Of a DNA stretch of 64,000 bases, positions 63,670 through 64,000 are shown piece after piece. The position numbers and the translations under genes are program-made. This DNA is from Bacteroidales bacterium (GTDB taxonomy: Bacteria; Bacteroidota; Bacteroidia; Bacteroidales; Paludibacteraceae): assembly GCA_015061165.1 (NCBI GenBank), contig SUXC01000013.1, positions 1 through 64,000 of the forward strand, written 5' to 3'. Position 1 is the first letter of the stretch. Every line of letters begins with the position of its first letter. A model generated the notes under the pieces. That model worked only from the letters and a program-made list of their open reading frames with translations. It did not search any database and had not been told where the DNA came from.

Positions 63670-64000
63670 TACAAGAGAAAATTATAAAAATAGACTTCGT
63701 GAAGTAGATTTGTATTTTAATACATTACGGATAGTTGATAATGGAAGATGTTATATTAAAAGTATTGATATTCTTGGTAATATAGAAGAACGAGAAATAG
63801 ATGTAACACTTTCAACTATGTTAAAAGCTCATGGTTTCTTATTGCTATACAATTTGATAGAAGCTACTATCCAAAATTCAATAATGGCTATTCTAAATAC
63901 TATTCATGCATCTTCAATTACCTATAAGCAGCTCTCTGACAAATTGAGGAAAATGTGGATTAAACAAGAACTGAATTCTTTTAATAATGACAAAGTGTTA
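63662..64000 (+). CDS. HEPN-like protein (MAE_28990 type), 3' partial
   Basis: ATG at 63662 overlaps the DUF262 stop by 8 bp; 113 codons are open to the window end. The visible part, MNNTRENYKNRLREVDLYFN ... LKAHGFLLLYNLIEATIQNS ... SSITYKQLSDKLRKMWIKQE, resembles the N-terminal half of MAE_28990/MAE_18760 HEPN-like nucleases, which I recall as neighbours of DUF262 genes. The RxxxxH motif that would confirm it lies beyond the window. Confidence 0.6.
   Translation, partial: MNNTRENYKNRLREVDLYFNTLRIVDNGRCYIKSIDILGNIEEREIDVTLSTMLKAHGFLLLYNLIEATIQNSIMAILNTIHASSITYKQLSDKLRKMWIKQELNSFNNDKVL

Overview
The window is chromosomal DNA from a Bacteroidota bacterium, most likely a gut- or host-associated member of the Bacteroidales. 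The signs are a SusC/SusD polysaccharide utilisation locus, TAnnTTTG promoters with a TTTG box about 20 bp upstream, an RpoD of the short Bacteroidetes type, a GldD lipoprotein, a T9SS-type C-terminal sorting domain and a GGGP-synthase-family gene. I cannot name the genus from sequence alone.

Layout. 1-4.3 kb: the 3' part of a large repetitive secreted protein and an outer-membrane barrel protein, ended by a strong terminator. 4.4-13.6 kb (minus): a barrel protein, a large TPR protein and the spermidine/putrescine transporter potABCD. 13.6-19.6 kb: an accessory stretch with a truncated FGE-sulfatase (SUMF1) gene remnant, an AAA_14/DUF4143-type ATPase, a WYL-domain regulator heading a three-gene operon, and a second two-gene operon of unknown function. 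The last two operons share an almost identical promoter with the same 17-bp inverted repeat at the same spacing. 19.6-25.8 kb (minus): tRNA-Leu, rpoD, tRNA-Arg, trxA, a ClpC-type ATPase and a Porin_10-like porin. 26.2-32.0 kb (minus): a glycogen-type cluster (GH57-like protein lacking catalytic residues, GT4 glycosyltransferase, debranching enzyme, mannose-1-phosphate guanylyltransferase). 32.5-46.0 kb (plus): a BspA-like LRR protein, then a PUL (SusC, SusD, surface glycan-binding lipoprotein, GH30, SGNH hydrolase, three-domain glycan-binding-like protein, GH3) whose gene content fits breakdown of beta-1,6-glucan. 46.1-60.9 kb (plus): housekeeping genes gldD, GGGPS, tadA, a pgpH-like 7TM-HD gene, dusB, an orphan wza/wzc pair, topB, a nitroreductase lipoprotein, recA, an FAD dehydrogenase and a YeiH-type transporter. 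61.5-64.0 kb: an AT-rich restriction/defence-like operon of a C5 DNA methyltransferase, a DUF262 protein and the start of a HEPN-like protein, cut by the window end.

Two things stand out. First, the WYL regulator operon and the adjacent two-gene operon look like one regulon under a shared operator, with at least four genes of no clear function: the best candidate here for an undescribed stress or defence system. Second, the DNA is strewn with short degenerate word repeats. One family (GCCTnATCGCC-like) lies on the same DNA strand at six places regardless of gene direction, and at five of them it sits in frame inside conserved proteins (PotA, ClpC, ManC twice, the FAD dehydrogenase). A separate 123-bp repeat occurs in inverted orientation at 19.3 and 61.0 kb. 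Several promoters have a hairpin placed directly against their -33 box.

All functional names are from reading motifs and gene order; no database search was run.
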